From RGIG9115 sp045603225 (GTDB taxonomy: Bacteria; Bacillota; Clostridia; UBA1381): 64,000 bases of DNA. The notes below the pieces were generated by a model. The model was given only the letters and a program-made list of their open reading frames with translations, searched no databases and was not told the DNA's origin. The stretch spans positions 1-64,000 of the forward strand of contig JAZULT010000065.1 in the NCBI GenBank assembly GCA_045603225.1. Direction: 5' to 3'. Shown in pieces: positions 16,883-25,671 of the stretch (position 1 is its first letter; each line of letters starts with the position of its first letter). The translations under genes were made by a program, and so were the position numbers.

Positions 16883-17443
16883 ATGAATATTATGATAGTT
16901 GGAGTAGGCGGTCAGGGAACACTTCTTGCAAGCCGCATACTCGGTAATGTAGCAATAAATGAAGGATATGACGTTAAGGTTTCTGAGGTTCACGGAATGA
17001 GCCAGAGAGGCGGAAGCGTTGTAACATACGTAAAGTACGGTGAAAAAATCTATTCACCAATAATCGGAAAAGGCGAAGCTGATATTATTCTTGCATTTGA
17101 AATGCTTGAAGCATACAGAGCGCTCCCGTACCTCAAGAAGGGCGGTAAGATGATTGTAAATACTCAGGAAATCAATCCGATGCCTGTAATTACCGGTGCG
17201 GCAAAGTACCCCGAAGGTCTTGAAGAAAAGATTTCGGCTGAGTGCGACCTTACAGCAATTGATGCACGCAGTATCGCTATGGAAATCGGTAACATCAAGG
17301 CGGTTAACGTTGTTCTTATCGGTGTACTTGCAAAGTCAACAGAAGTACCTTACGAAAAGTGGATTGAAGCACTTAAGGCTACAGTGCCTGCAAAATTCCT
17401 TGACCTTAACTTAAAAGCATTTGACAAAGGATACGGAGCATAA
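16883..17443 (+). CDS. iorB: Indolepyruvate ferredoxin oxidoreductase, beta subunit
   Basis: The start is ATG 16883, nine bases after AGGAGG at the end of iorA; the longer frame from 16823 lies inside iorA. The 186-residue product is the gamma/beta-type domain of 2-oxoacid:ferredoxin oxidoreductases, with GVGGQGTLLASRILG near the N-terminus and EVHGMSQRGGSV, contacting CoA and the alpha subunit. Tight coupling to iorA supports a heterodimer. Aryl-acetyl-CoA made here might feed the CoA ligase at 23424 running in the ATP-forming direction, but that is only a suggestion. Confidence 0.95.
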   Translation: MNIMIVGVGGQGTLLASRILGNVAINEGYDVKVSEVHGMSQRGGSVVTYVKYGEKIYSPIIGKGEADIILAFEMLEAYRALPYLKKGGKMIVNTQEINPMPVITGAAKYPEGLEEKISAECDLTAIDARSIAMEIGNIKAVNVVLIGVLAKSTEVPYEKWIEALKATVPAKFLDLNLKAFDKGYGA

Positions 17444-17448
17444 ATCCC

Positions 17449-18123
17449 ATGAGAATGAGAAAAAAGAAGAACTGCGACAGCCGCATGGAGGTCTGCAGTG
17501 AAATATGGATAAAAAATCCCGAAGCTTACAAGGGGAAATGGAACAGCCTGTTCGGAAACGAAAACCCCATTCATCTTGAAATAGGATGCGGTAAGGGTGA
17601 TTTTGTACTTGGCATGGCACAGCTTCATCCTGAGATCAACTACATCGCAATCGAAAAGGTTAAAGATGTACTTGTAATGGCAATGGAAAAGGTGAAGGCA
17701 GCAGAGCTGACAAACGTATTTTTCCTTGACTTCGATGCCGAAAAGCTTGAAGACATTTTTGAGAAAGCGGAAATCAGCAGACTTTACCTTAACTTTTCTG
17801 ACCCATGGAAGAAAGGTAAGCAGGCAAAACGTCGTCTGACTCACAAAAATTTCCTTGACAGGTATAAAAATATCATGTCAGAGGGAGACTATATCTGCTT
17901 TAAAACCGATAACAAGGCACTTTTTGAGTTTTCACTGAACTCCTTTGCCGAAGAGAATTTCAAGCTTGAGGATATTACATTTGACCTTCACGCAAGCGAG
18001 CCTGAAGAAAATGTAATGACTGAGTACGAAAAACGTTTCTCTGAAGCGGGAATGCCTATTTATCGGCTGACAGCCGTATATCTCGGCTGGACCGACGGCA
18101 GAAAGGATGAAAAAAATGTATAA
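17449..18123 (+). CDS. trmB: tRNA (guanine-N7-)-methyltransferase TrmB
   Basis: A 224-residue SAM-dependent enzyme that methylates G46 of tRNA. Signatures are HLEIGCGKGDF (SAM loop, about 43-53), the acidic IAIEKVKD strand, the LNFSDPWKKGKQAKRRLTH block (substrate and catalytic residues, about 117-135) and the C-terminal MTEYEKRF. The start lies five bases after the iorB stop and the 3' end overlaps the HAD gene by eight bases, so it belongs to the iorAB transcription unit. Confidence 0.96.
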   Translation: MRMRKKKNCDSRMEVCSEIWIKNPEAYKGKWNSLFGNENPIHLEIGCGKGDFVLGMAQLHPEINYIAIEKVKDVLVMAMEKVKAAELTNVFFLDFDAEKLEDIFEKAEISRLYLNFSDPWKKGKQAKRRLTHKNFLDRYKNIMSEGDYICFKTDNKALFEFSLNSFAEENFKLEDITFDLHASEPEENVMTEYEKRFSEAGMPIYRLTAVYLGWTDGRKDEKNV

Positions 18124-18907
18124 GGGTGCAGTATTTTTTGACTATGACGGAACGCTGACCGATGAAAACGAAGGCATATTTGCTCCTACTGATAAAACGT
18201 GCGAAACGCTGTCTCTGCTTCGCAGGAACGGATATCTTACATTCCTTGCAACAGGCAGAATGAAGCCGTGTACCACATTGGTGTCGGGTAAGTTTTCAGG
18301 GCTTGTCACCTGCAATGGTGCATATGTTGAGGTTGACGGAAAATGCATAAAAAATACTGTTATTGACTCTCAGCTTCAGGCTGAAGCAATCCGTTTTATG
18401 GAAGAAAATAATATCTGTTATGCACTTGAAACACAGACAGGCGCTTATACAAACGGTCTTGAAAATAAGCATTTTATAAGTATGCTGGAGCATTTTAATC
18501 TTGCAAAAAGCATATATTCTCCAATTCCGAAGGACAGGAAAGTAAGCGCAAACAAGATGTCGGTGACATATGAAAGCGAAGCTGATATGAAAAAGCTCGC
18601 AGATAAGTTCCGCGGAAGACTCGTTGTAAGTCCGCACAGGTTTTTCCTGTCGGCAGACCTTGGTGCGGAAAATGTCACAAAAGCTGACGGAATAGTTGCT
18701 GTAATGAATCATTTCGGAATACTGAAGGAGCATATATATGCTGTCGGAGACGGAAGTAATGACCTTGAAATGATAAAGACGGCAGGACACGGAATCGCAA
18801 TGGGAAACCATTCTCCGATGCTTGACGGAAATGCTGAGTTCTATACAAAATCCGTAAAGGAAGAGGGTATTACTTATGCACTTCGGGATTATTATAGATT
18901 AGTATAA
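18116..18907 (+). CDS. HAD-superfamily (Cof-type) hydrolase
   Basis: The start is placed at ATG 18116, eight bases after AAAGGA; ATG 18107 touches the ribosome site. The 263-residue product has the HAD motifs FFDYDGTLTDE (nucleophile Asp about residue 9), ATGRM, a lysine region near KMS, and GDGSNDLEMI, with a Cof-type C2 cap between (about 85-190). Such enzymes dephosphorylate sugar phosphates or cofactors such as FMN or pyridoxal phosphate; the exact substrate is not predictable. It overlaps trmB. Confidence 0.92.
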   Translation: MYKGAVFFDYDGTLTDENEGIFAPTDKTCETLSLLRRNGYLTFLATGRMKPCTTLVSGKFSGLVTCNGAYVEVDGKCIKNTVIDSQLQAEAIRFMEENNICYALETQTGAYTNGLENKHFISMLEHFNLAKSIYSPIPKDRKVSANKMSVTYESEADMKKLADKFRGRLVVSPHRFFLSADLGAENVTKADGIVAVMNHFGILKEHIYAVGDGSNDLEMIKTAGHGIAMGNHSPMLDGNAEFYTKSVKEEGITYALRDYYRLV

Positions 18908-18919
18908 AGGGTGATTTTC

Positions 18920-20443
18920 ATGAAGAAATTTATCAATATAATAATAAGTCTTGGTATCATATTTTTATTGGCTGTATCTGTACAGGCGGAGGAACGCGAC
19001 TGGGAATCTGCATACAGAACAGCAATCAAAGAGAATTCGGAGGATTATGGAGGTTCAATTCAACTTGTCGACCTTGATGTTGACGGAACTCCGGAATTGT
19101 TGATTGGATATCCCGGAGGAAGTGGAGGTTTTTCAACCTGTAAAATAGCGTTTACGTATAAAGACAATAAGCTTCAGAAAATAGGTATCATGGATGAATA
19201 TATGATGCTGAGTCCGAACGGATACACTTTATATCTGAATGAATCAAACAAAGATGTACGTATAGAAGGCAAATATTCCGTTCGTGCAGGAACAGGTTAT
19301 TATGCAGTAATGGAATGTGTAATATATTCATTTACAGATAAAATATATTGTGATGTGATTTTCCATAACGAAGTAAGCGGCGGAGGAGACCCGAAATATT
19401 TCTATGACAATGAAGATTTCAAAAATCAGCCGATGACAGTTGCCCCGGACGGTTCGATATCAGAATTGGTTTATATTGAGGAGATGCGTAAGTATCATGA
19501 GGGATGGAAGCTGATTGAAGAATATCAATCGGTTGGAGGATATTTTTACAAGAAGCCTACTTCTTCCGAAATAGATGCTCTCTTTGATTCGTATAAAGAC
19601 GGTCCTGCTCTGGCATATAAAAGCAAGCACAATGTAAAAGTTAACAGAGATGAAGTTAAGCCTGCCGGATATAATATCGGTGGTAATAATTATTATAAGC
19701 TTCGTGATATAGCTAAACTCCTTGACGGAACAGAAGCAAAGTTCAATGTTACATGGGACGGAGAAGCAATACGTATTAAAACAAAAACAAATTACAGCCC
19801 TGTGGGCGGTGAATTGTCTGCGGATTCACTGTATGAAAAAAATCTTACAATGCCGTATGGTGACCAGATATATATTGACGATGTTCCTGTTAAGCTGAAG
19901 GCATATAACATTGACGGAAATAATTATTTTCAGCTTCGTGATTTGGGAAAGAAGCTTGGCTTCGGTGTACAGTGGCTTGGTAATTCTGAAACCGTTGTAA
20001 TGCTTACGGAAGATAAGCTTGCGGCTGAAATCAATCCATCTGCGGATTCGTTTTATTATACTTCTGCCAATCCGCTTAGCAGAGGACAATGCACATGGTA
20101 TGCTTACGGTCGTTTCTGGGAGCTTACAGGAATAAAACTCAATTCTGCGCGTGATGCAGGCGAATCGTGGATTAGTGATAATCTGAATGACAGCAGATTG
20201 GTTGTTACACAGGATATAAGCGGTCTCGCACCACTGTCAATAATGGTAACAGACCATCATGTGGCAATTGTTGAAGCAATAGATTACGATGAAAACGGTA
20301 ATCCGGTTACTATTTATCTGACAGAGTCAAATATGGATTCAAACGGTCAATATGATGAAGGTGTTGACTGTCTTGTAAAGGTACTTTCATATGATAAAAT
20401 TCTCAGTAGAAAACCGTTAGGTTTTATCAGAGCAGCTAATTGA
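18920..20443 (+). CDS. Secreted CHAP-domain peptidoglycan hydrolase with copper-amine-oxidase-like stalk repeats
   Basis: The start is ATG 18920, with AAAGGGTGA just upstream. The 507-residue protein has a signal peptide (about 1-23, ending VQAE), a VCBS-like N-terminal domain with VDLDVDGTPELLIG, two copies of the copper-amine-oxidase N-terminal-like unit (GYNIGGNNYYKLRDIA and AYNIDGNNYFQLRDLG, about 245-370), and a CHAP domain (about 380-507) with the catalytic Cys391 in GQCTWYAYGR and His447 in DHHVAIVE. It probably cleaves peptidoglycan cross-bridges or stem peptides at the cell surface. A terminator follows eight bases after the stop. Confidence 0.88.
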   Translation: MKKFINIIISLGIIFLLAVSVQAEERDWESAYRTAIKENSEDYGGSIQLVDLDVDGTPELLIGYPGGSGGFSTCKIAFTYKDNKLQKIGIMDEYMMLSPNGYTLYLNESNKDVRIEGKYSVRAGTGYYAVMECVIYSFTDKIYCDVIFHNEVSGGGDPKYFYDNEDFKNQPMTVAPDGSISELVYIEEMRKYHEGWKLIEEYQSVGGYFYKKPTSSEIDALFDSYKDGPALAYKSKHNVKVNRDEVKPAGYNIGGNNYYKLRDIAKLLDGTEAKFNVTWDGEAIRIKTKTNYSPVGGELSADSLYEKNLTMPYGDQIYIDDVPVKLKAYNIDGNNYFQLRDLGKKLGFGVQWLGNSETVVMLTEDKLAAEINPSADSFYYTSANPLSRGQCTWYAYGRFWELTGIKLNSARDAGESWISDNLNDSRLVVTQDISGLAPLSIMVTDHHVAIVEAIDYDENGNPVTIYLTESNMDSNGQYDEGVDCLVKVLSYDKILSRKPLGFIRAAN

Positions 20444-20450
20444 TTAATTG

Positions 20451-20482
20451 AAAACAGGGATTGCATAAGCAGTCCTTGTTTT
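20451..20482 (+). terminator. Terminator after the iorA-to-CHAP unit
   Basis: AAAACAGGGATTGC (20451-20464) pairs, with a few mismatches, with GCAGTCCTTGTTTT (20469-20482), ending in T residues. Confidence 0.75.
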
Positions 20483-20559
20483 ATAATACTAAAGACGCCT
20501 GAAATGGCGTAATTCTGCCATATTGAATGGTAAAGTACAGAAAGGCTATGGGGATAAAA

Positions 20560-21567
20560 ATGATAATAACATTAAATAAAGCAATAGTACATATTATAGC
20601 GGCGGGTATTGACAATACAATGTACTCAGACTGTGAGATTGATTTAAGTGATGCGGGAATTTCTTCGTTTATAGTTTCGCATCTTGAAAAAATGTATGAT
20701 GATCCGGGGATGCGTACCGGTGAATTTTCGTCAAACAGCGGTCTTAAATATCATATATCAGAGTATGCCGCAGAGCAGACAAGCTTCAGGGATTTGTCTG
20801 AAATTATTGCAAAACGTCTTCAGGAGGGAATCAGTCAGTCGGAAATTGCACTTCCGTCAGATATAATCGTATGTGACTGCATAATCCATGAAAGACAGAT
20901 GATTGCAATTTTAAAATGCGATAACAAAACGGGATTTACGCACAGAGTTCTTCAGGAAGACGGACAGATAAAGAATGAAATAATAAACTATTATGCAATT
21001 CTTCCGCCTGTTACTCAGAGACTTTCAGACTGTGCATTTATAGAAATCGAAGACATGACAATGAAATTCAAAGGCAAGAGCGTAACTCTTGACGGTCAGA
21101 AGCTTAATCTTATGTCTGACGTTCTGCTGGAATGTGAATACGGAATTTCTCCGAAAGAAGCACTTGCGAAGGTTCAGAAAACAGCAAAGGAAATCACGGA
21201 GGAATACGGCGGAGATACGGTTGCGACTGATGTAAAAATCAAACAGCTTATAAAAAACACACCTGTGGAAGAGGATTCTGTTAAAACAGAGGAAATTGCA
21301 GAAGCAGTGTTTGAAGCATCGCCTGCCGCGCGTGAAGAGTTCATTCAGAAGGTGCGTGAGGCTGAAGTTCCTGAGGTTATAGAAAAGACAGAATATGTCG
21401 AAAAGAGAATTGACAAAAATATCAAAATAGTAACCGATACAGGTATCGAAATCTCTTTCCCTGCGGAGTATTACAGAGACGAGGACAATGTGAGCATTAT
21501 AAACAATGATGACGGAACTATTTCAATTACTATAAATAATATCAGTCAGATACTCAACAAGTCATAA
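20560..21567 (+). CDS. 37-kDa nucleoid-associated protein (YejK/NdpA-like)
   Basis: The start is ATG 20560, preceded by GGGGAT; the earlier ATGs lack a usable ribosome site. The 335-residue protein begins with MIITLNKAIVHII and continues through DIIVCDCIIHERQMIAILKCD and YYAILPPVTQRLSDCAFIEI. This is the pattern of the PF04245 nucleoid-associated family, which binds double-stranded DNA in E. coli (YejK). Clostridial members have an extended C-terminus with a coiled region and a short beta domain, as seen here (about 250-335). Its biological role is not well defined. Confidence 0.85.
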   Translation: MIITLNKAIVHIIAAGIDNTMYSDCEIDLSDAGISSFIVSHLEKMYDDPGMRTGEFSSNSGLKYHISEYAAEQTSFRDLSEIIAKRLQEGISQSEIALPSDIIVCDCIIHERQMIAILKCDNKTGFTHRVLQEDGQIKNEIINYYAILPPVTQRLSDCAFIEIEDMTMKFKGKSVTLDGQKLNLMSDVLLECEYGISPKEALAKVQKTAKEITEEYGGDTVATDVKIKQLIKNTPVEEDSVKTEEIAEAVFEASPAAREEFIQKVREAEVPEVIEKTEYVEKRIDKNIKIVTDTGIEISFPAEYYRDEDNVSIINNDDGTISITINNISQILNKS

Positions 21568-21636
21568 AATCGGAAAAAAATAATTATGCAATTACCACAA
21601 TAAAACACATTTCAGGTCGAATTATGAAAAAATGTA

Positions 21637-21665
21637 TTGACAAAGCTGTTTTATTGTGGTACAAT
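21637..21665 (+). promoter_or_regulatory. Promoter of the Na+/solute symporter gene
   Basis: TTGACA (21637-21642) and TACAAT (21660-21665) are 17 bp apart, leaving a leader of about 160 bases before the gene. Confidence 0.88.
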
Positions 21666-21671
21666 GTTCTT

Positions 21672-21830
21672 TAATCGGTAGACCGTAATGCAGTATGGAA
21701 GCAATGTAGAATTGCAGGCATGAGCCTGCGCAGTCGGAACAATACGTTTTTGTTCCTGAATTAAGAGAGGCGGTTTATTAATGCCTTCCGCACTCTTAAT
21801 ATGTAGTATTTAAAAGGAAGGATGGTAAAA
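21672..21830 (+). promoter_or_regulatory. Long folded 5' leader of the symporter gene (candidate riboswitch)
   Basis: The 160-base leader contains three stem-loops in a row: GCAGGC (21714-21719) with GCCTGC (21724-21729); GGAACAA (21736-21742) with TTGTTCC (21750-21756); and a third stem with AGAG/CTCT and GCGG/CCGC parts (21764-21796), just before the ribosome binding site AAGGAAGGA (21814-21822). The stems do not match T-box, SAM, THF, c-di-GMP or guanidine riboswitches as far as I can tell. The class is unknown. Confidence 0.5.
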
Positions 21831-23360
21831 ATGGCAGTTAAAATTTTAATGTTGGTTGTATTTTTCGCAGTGATGGTAGGTGTAGGTTTCTACTGTAAGA
21901 AACACACTACCGATGTTTCAGGCTTCGTGCTCGGCGGCAGAAGCGTAGGCCCGTGGCTTACAGCGTTCGCTTACGGAACATCTTATTTTTCAGCAGTTAT
22001 TTTCGTTGGTTATGCAGGACAGTTCGGATGGAAATTCGGTGTTGCATCCACATGGATAGGACTTGGAAATGCCTTTATAGGCTCACTCCTTGCGTGGATT
22101 ATTCTCGGACGTCGTACAAGACTGCAGACTCAGCATCTCAATACGGCGACTATGCCGGAGTATTTCGGAAAACGTTTTAAGAGTAATGCTCTTAAAATTG
22201 TTGCTTCACTCATTGTTTTTATTTTTCTTATTCCATATACGGCATCACTCTATAACGGACTTTCAAGACTTTTTGAAATGGCATTTCCGGGTGTTTCATA
22301 TAATACATGTGTAATAATAATGGCTGTTCTTACAGGTGTTTATGTAATTGCAGGCGGGTACATGGCTACTGCTATAAACGACTTTATTCAGGGTGTTATC
22401 ATGATTGTCGGAATTGTAGCTGTTATTGCTGCAGTATTAAACGGTCACGGAGGATTTATGGGCTCACTTACAGAGCTTGCAAATGTTGAACACGAAATTC
22501 CGGGTGCGTATGCATCATTCTTTGGCCCTGACCCGTTTAATCTGTTGTGTGTTGTTATTCTTACTTCGCTCGGTACATGGGGACTTCCGCAGATGGTTCA
22601 GAAGTTCTACGCTATCAAGAGTGAAAAGAATATCGCAAAGGGTACTATCATTTCAACTGCATTTGCTATTATCGTTGCCGGCGGATGCTACTTCCTCGGC
22701 GGATTCGGAAGAATTTCAGGTGTTGCTGTTGAAGCAGGTAATCCTGTCGGTGGATTCGACGCAGTAATCCCTGCAATGCTTTCAGGTCTTCCTGACATAT
22801 TAATCGGTGTTGTTATCGTACTTGTACTTTCAGCATCAATGTCAACTCTTTCATCTCTTGTTCTTGCATCAAGCTCAACACTTACGCTTGACATGATTAA
22901 AGGACACATTGTAAAGAATATGGACGAAAAGAAACAGGTTCTTATCATGCGTGTGTTCATAGTTGTTTTCATAGCTGTATCTGCATTTATTGCAATTAAT
23001 AAGGATAAACTCGGTTACATAGCAGACATGATGGGTATTTCATGGGGCGCTCTTGCAGGCGCATTTCTTGCTCCGTTCCTGTACGGACTTTATGCTAAAT
23101 GGGTTACAAAGGCATCAGTATGGGCAAGCTTTGTATTCGGTGCAGGTCTTATGATTCTGAATATGTTCTTCAGAGCAAGCTTCCCGACTGTTCTTCAGTC
23201 ACCTATCAACTGCGGTGCTGTTGCTATGATCGGCGGACTTATTATTGTACCGATTGTAAGTCTTATCACGCCTAAGATGAACAAAAAAGATGTAGACGGT
23301 ATGTTTACATGCTATGAAGAAAAGGTTTCTGTAGCTGCGAAGAAATCACTTGGTGATTAA
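21831..23360 (+). CDS. Sodium:solute symporter (SSS family)
   Basis: The start is ATG 21831, eight bases after AAGGAAGGA; ATG 21822 overlaps that site. The 509-residue protein has about 13 membrane helices and SSS features: FVLGGRSVGPWLTAFAYGTSYFSA (Na+ and substrate site helices), GLGNAFIGSLLAW, TMPEYFGKRF and YVIAGGYMATAINDFIQG. The family couples Na+ entry to uptake of proline, pantothenate, organic or aromatic acids. The CoA ligase encoded 64 bases downstream suggests that the substrate is a carboxylic acid activated after import; this is inference. Confidence 0.93.
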   Translation: MAVKILMLVVFFAVMVGVGFYCKKHTTDVSGFVLGGRSVGPWLTAFAYGTSYFSAVIFVGYAGQFGWKFGVASTWIGLGNAFIGSLLAWIILGRRTRLQTQHLNTATMPEYFGKRFKSNALKIVASLIVFIFLIPYTASLYNGLSRLFEMAFPGVSYNTCVIIMAVLTGVYVIAGGYMATAINDFIQGVIMIVGIVAVIAAVLNGHGGFMGSLTELANVEHEIPGAYASFFGPDPFNLLCVVILTSLGTWGLPQMVQKFYAIKSEKNIAKGTIISTAFAIIVAGGCYFLGGFGRISGVAVEAGNPVGGFDAVIPAMLSGLPDILIGVVIVLVLSASMSTLSSLVLASSSTLTLDMIKGHIVKNMDEKKQVLIMRVFIVVFIAVSAFIAINKDKLGYIADMMGISWGALAGAFLAPFLYGLYAKWVTKASVWASFVFGAGLMILNMFFRASFPTVLQSPINCGAVAMIGGLIIVPIVSLITPKMNKKDVDGMFTCYEEKVSVAAKKSLGD

Positions 23361-23368
23361 AAATAAAT

Positions 23369-23394
23369 GGGGATGTAAAATTTTTTTACACCCC
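23369..23394 (+). other. Hairpin between symporter and ligase genes
   Basis: GGGG-A-TGTAAA (23369-23379) pairs with TTTACACCCC (23385-23394), with one bulged A. No T run follows, so it is more likely an mRNA-stabilising or processing element than a terminator. Confidence 0.5.
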
Positions 23395-23423
23395 CCAAAA
23401 TGATTGAAAGGAAGAATTAACTT

Positions 23424-25058
23424 ATGCCTATTACAGATTTTCTGGAAAGAAATGCAAGACTTCACCCTAACGAAGTCAGTCTCGTGGAGGTAAATCCCGA
23501 AAACCAGCCTGATAAAAATGTATCATGGCACGAATATAGTCTTATTGAATCGTCGGGCGGAGATAAGTTCAGACGAGAAATGACATGGAAAGAATTTGAC
23601 GTTACGGCTAACCGTTTCGCTAATTTCCTTTTTACAAGAGGTGTCAAAAAGGGCGATAAGGTTGCAATTCTCATGATGAATTGTATAGACTGGCTCCCAA
23701 TATACTTCGGAATACTTAAATCCGGAGCAATTGCAGTTCCGATGAACTTCAGATTTTCAGCTGAAGAAATTGAATACTGCTCAGACCTTGCTGACGTTTC
23801 CGTTCTTGTGTTCGGTCCTGAATTTACTGAGAGACTTGAAAAAATTCTTCCGTCTCTTAAAATAAGAGATTATATATTTGTCGGTAAAGATACTCCGGAA
23901 TTTGCTGATAATTACCGTGAAATGATTACATACTGCTCATCGTGTGCTCCTGCAATGGAAATTGATGATGAAGACGACGGAGCTATTTACTTTTCATCGG
24001 GAACAACAGGCTTCCCGAAAGCTATACTTCACAGACACAAGGCGCTTGTGACTTCATGCGAGGTTGAACAGAAGCACCATTCACAGACAAGAGACGATGT
24101 ATTTCTCTGCATACCTCCGCTTTATCATACAGGCGCAAAAATGCACTGGTTCGGCTCACTTATTTCATGCTCAAAAGCAGTTATCTTAAAAGGTATTAAG
24201 CCTGAGTGGATACTGCAGACTGTTTCTGACGAGAAAGCATCAATCGTATGGCTTCTTGTGCCGTGGGCGCAGGATATACTTGACGCTGTTGAAAGAGGAG
24301 ACATAAGCCTTGACGACTACAAGCTTTCGCAGTGGAGACTTATGCATATCGGTGCACAGCCTGTTCCACCGTCACTTATAAAGAGATGGAAAGAAGTTTT
24401 CCCGAACCATGAGTACGATACAAACTACGGTCTGAGTGAATCAATAGGACCGGGTGCTGTTCATCTGGGAGTTGAAAATATACATAAAGTCGGTGCAATC
24501 GGAATTCCCGGTTATAAATGGGAAGTTAAAATCATGGTTGAAAGAGGCGTCGAAGCAAAACAGGGCGAAGTCGGAGAGCTTTGTCTTAAAGGTGACGGCG
24601 TTATGAAATGCTATTACAAAAATCCTGAAGCGACCGAAGAAATCCTTACCGATGACGGTTGGCTTTACACAGGTGATATGGCAAAGCAGGACGAGGATGG
24701 TTTCATTTATCTTGTTGACCGTAAAAAAGATGTTATTATCACGGGCGGTGAAAATATATACCCTGTTCAGATTGAGGACTTTTTAAGAGCACACGAGAAA
24801 ATCAACGATGTCGGCGTAATAGGTCTTCCTGACGAGAGACTCGGAGAAATTACAGCTGCTATTATCCAGCTTAAAGACGGAATGACGGCAACTGTTGAGG
24901 AAATGAATGAATTCTGCATGGGACTGCCAAGATACAAGAGACCGAAGCAGATTATATTCGCAGAAATTCCAAGAAACGCCACCGGGAAAATACAGAAGAA
25001 TGCTCTTCGAGAACGTTACGGTGCTACAAGACTTGTAGAAGCTGAAACTACTAAGTAA
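23424..25058 (+). CDS. AMP-forming acyl/aryl-CoA synthetase
   Basis: A 544-residue ANL-superfamily adenylating enzyme: YFSSGTTGFPKAI (P-loop, about 192-204), NYGLSES, the YTGDMAKQDEDGF block, ITGGENIYP hinge and the catalytic lysine in RNATGKIQKNALRE (about residue 525). It activates a carboxylic acid to its CoA thioester using ATP. The N-terminus carries an insertion (about 25-50, ENQPDKNVSWHEYS) not seen in every member. It follows the symporter in the same orientation and is closed by a strong terminator; the two probably form an uptake-and-activation module. Substrate class (medium-chain, aryl or bile acid) is not predictable. Confidence 0.92.
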   Translation: MPITDFLERNARLHPNEVSLVEVNPENQPDKNVSWHEYSLIESSGGDKFRREMTWKEFDVTANRFANFLFTRGVKKGDKVAILMMNCIDWLPIYFGILKSGAIAVPMNFRFSAEEIEYCSDLADVSVLVFGPEFTERLEKILPSLKIRDYIFVGKDTPEFADNYREMITYCSSCAPAMEIDDEDDGAIYFSSGTTGFPKAILHRHKALVTSCEVEQKHHSQTRDDVFLCIPPLYHTGAKMHWFGSLISCSKAVILKGIKPEWILQTVSDEKASIVWLLVPWAQDILDAVERGDISLDDYKLSQWRLMHIGAQPVPPSLIKRWKEVFPNHEYDTNYGLSESIGPGAVHLGVENIHKVGAIGIPGYKWEVKIMVERGVEAKQGEVGELCLKGDGVMKCYYKNPEATEEILTDDGWLYTGDMAKQDEDGFIYLVDRKKDVIITGGENIYPVQIEDFLRAHEKINDVGVIGLPDERLGEITAAIIQLKDGMTATVEEMNEFCMGLPRYKRPKQIIFAEIPRNATGKIQKNALRERYGATRLVEAETTK

Positions 25059-25074
25059 TTGCGGAGACTTACAT

Positions 25075-25117
25075 AAAAAATATGCAAAGTGTAATAATTA
25101 TATTTTGCATATTTTTT
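25075..25117. terminator. Terminator after the CoA ligase gene
   Basis: AAAAAATATGCAAA (25075-25088) pairs with TTTGCATATTTTTT (25104-25117). The A and T ends permit action in either direction. Confidence 0.88.
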
Positions 25118-25118
25118 G

Positions 25119-25147
25119 TTGACTTTTAAATGTTTTTATTATATAAT
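25119..25147 (+). promoter_or_regulatory. Promoter of the MarR gene
   Basis: TTGACT (25119-25124) and TATAAT (25142-25147) are 17 bp apart. Confidence 0.85.
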
Positions 25148-25158
25148 TAATAATTGGA

Positions 25159-25185
25159 ATACTATCAACTTAACGTTGACAGTAT
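25159..25185 (+). promoter_or_regulatory. Palindromic operator, probable MarR autoregulatory site
   Basis: ATACTATCAAC (25159-25169) and GTTGACAGTAT (25175-25185) form an 11-bp inverted repeat with one mismatch and a 5-bp spacer, centred about 27 bp after the -10 box, around the transcription start. This is the usual position for self-repression by a MarR dimer. Confidence 0.65.
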
Positions 25186-25209
25186 TGCTTGGTAAGGGGA
25201 GATGCATTT

Positions 25210-25671
25210 ATGGTTGACAGATTTGAAAAATTTACATTTAATCTTACAGAAATATCGAAATATTATAATAAAATAGCATCTGACGAAATGGAGAAATACG
25301 GACTTAAGGGTCCGTATGCAATTTACCTCGCAGCAATATACCGTCATCCGGAAGGCGTAACCTCAGCAAAGCTTTGTGAAATATGTTGCAGAGATAAAGC
25401 TGAAGTTTCGAGAGCTGTTGCGTTTATGGAGAAAAAGGGACTTGTAATTCGTGAGGAGATAAATAACAGCTCTTACAGGGCGCTAATCAAGCTTACCGAT
25501 ACAGGAACCGAAGCAGCTGTGCATGTGTGTGAAAGAATACGGATGGCTGTTGAAAGGGGAAGCGAAGGCATCAGCGATGAACACAGGAAGCTGTTTTATG
25601 ATGCTCTTGATATTATTGCACGTAATTTACATAAAATAAGTGAAGAAGGATTGCCGATCAATCGATGTTAA
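25210..25671 (+). CDS. MarR-family transcriptional regulator
   Basis: The start is ATG 25210, seven bases after AAGGGGAG; a TTG at 25189 lies in the leader. The 153-residue product has the winged-helix layout of MarR proteins: dimer helices at the ends, GVTSAKLCEICCRDKAEVSRAVAFMEKKGLV (recognition helix and wing, about 52-82). A palindrome overlaps its transcription start. The last seven bases overlap the start of the next regulator, so both are co-translated. It may control the symporter and ligase genes just upstream, but no second copy of the palindrome was found there. Confidence 0.9.
   Translation: MVDRFEKFTFNLTEISKYYNKIASDEMEKYGLKGPYAIYLAAIYRHPEGVTSAKLCEICCRDKAEVSRAVAFMEKKGLVIREEINNSSYRALIKLTDTGTEAAVHVCERIRMAVERGSEGISDEHRKLFYDALDIIARNLHKISEEGLPINRC

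Noticed and set aside
21672..21830. T-box, THF or c-di-GMP riboswitch before the symporter
   Set aside because: The conserved blocks of those classes (T-box sequence, THF core, GEMM tetraloop receptor) are not present.
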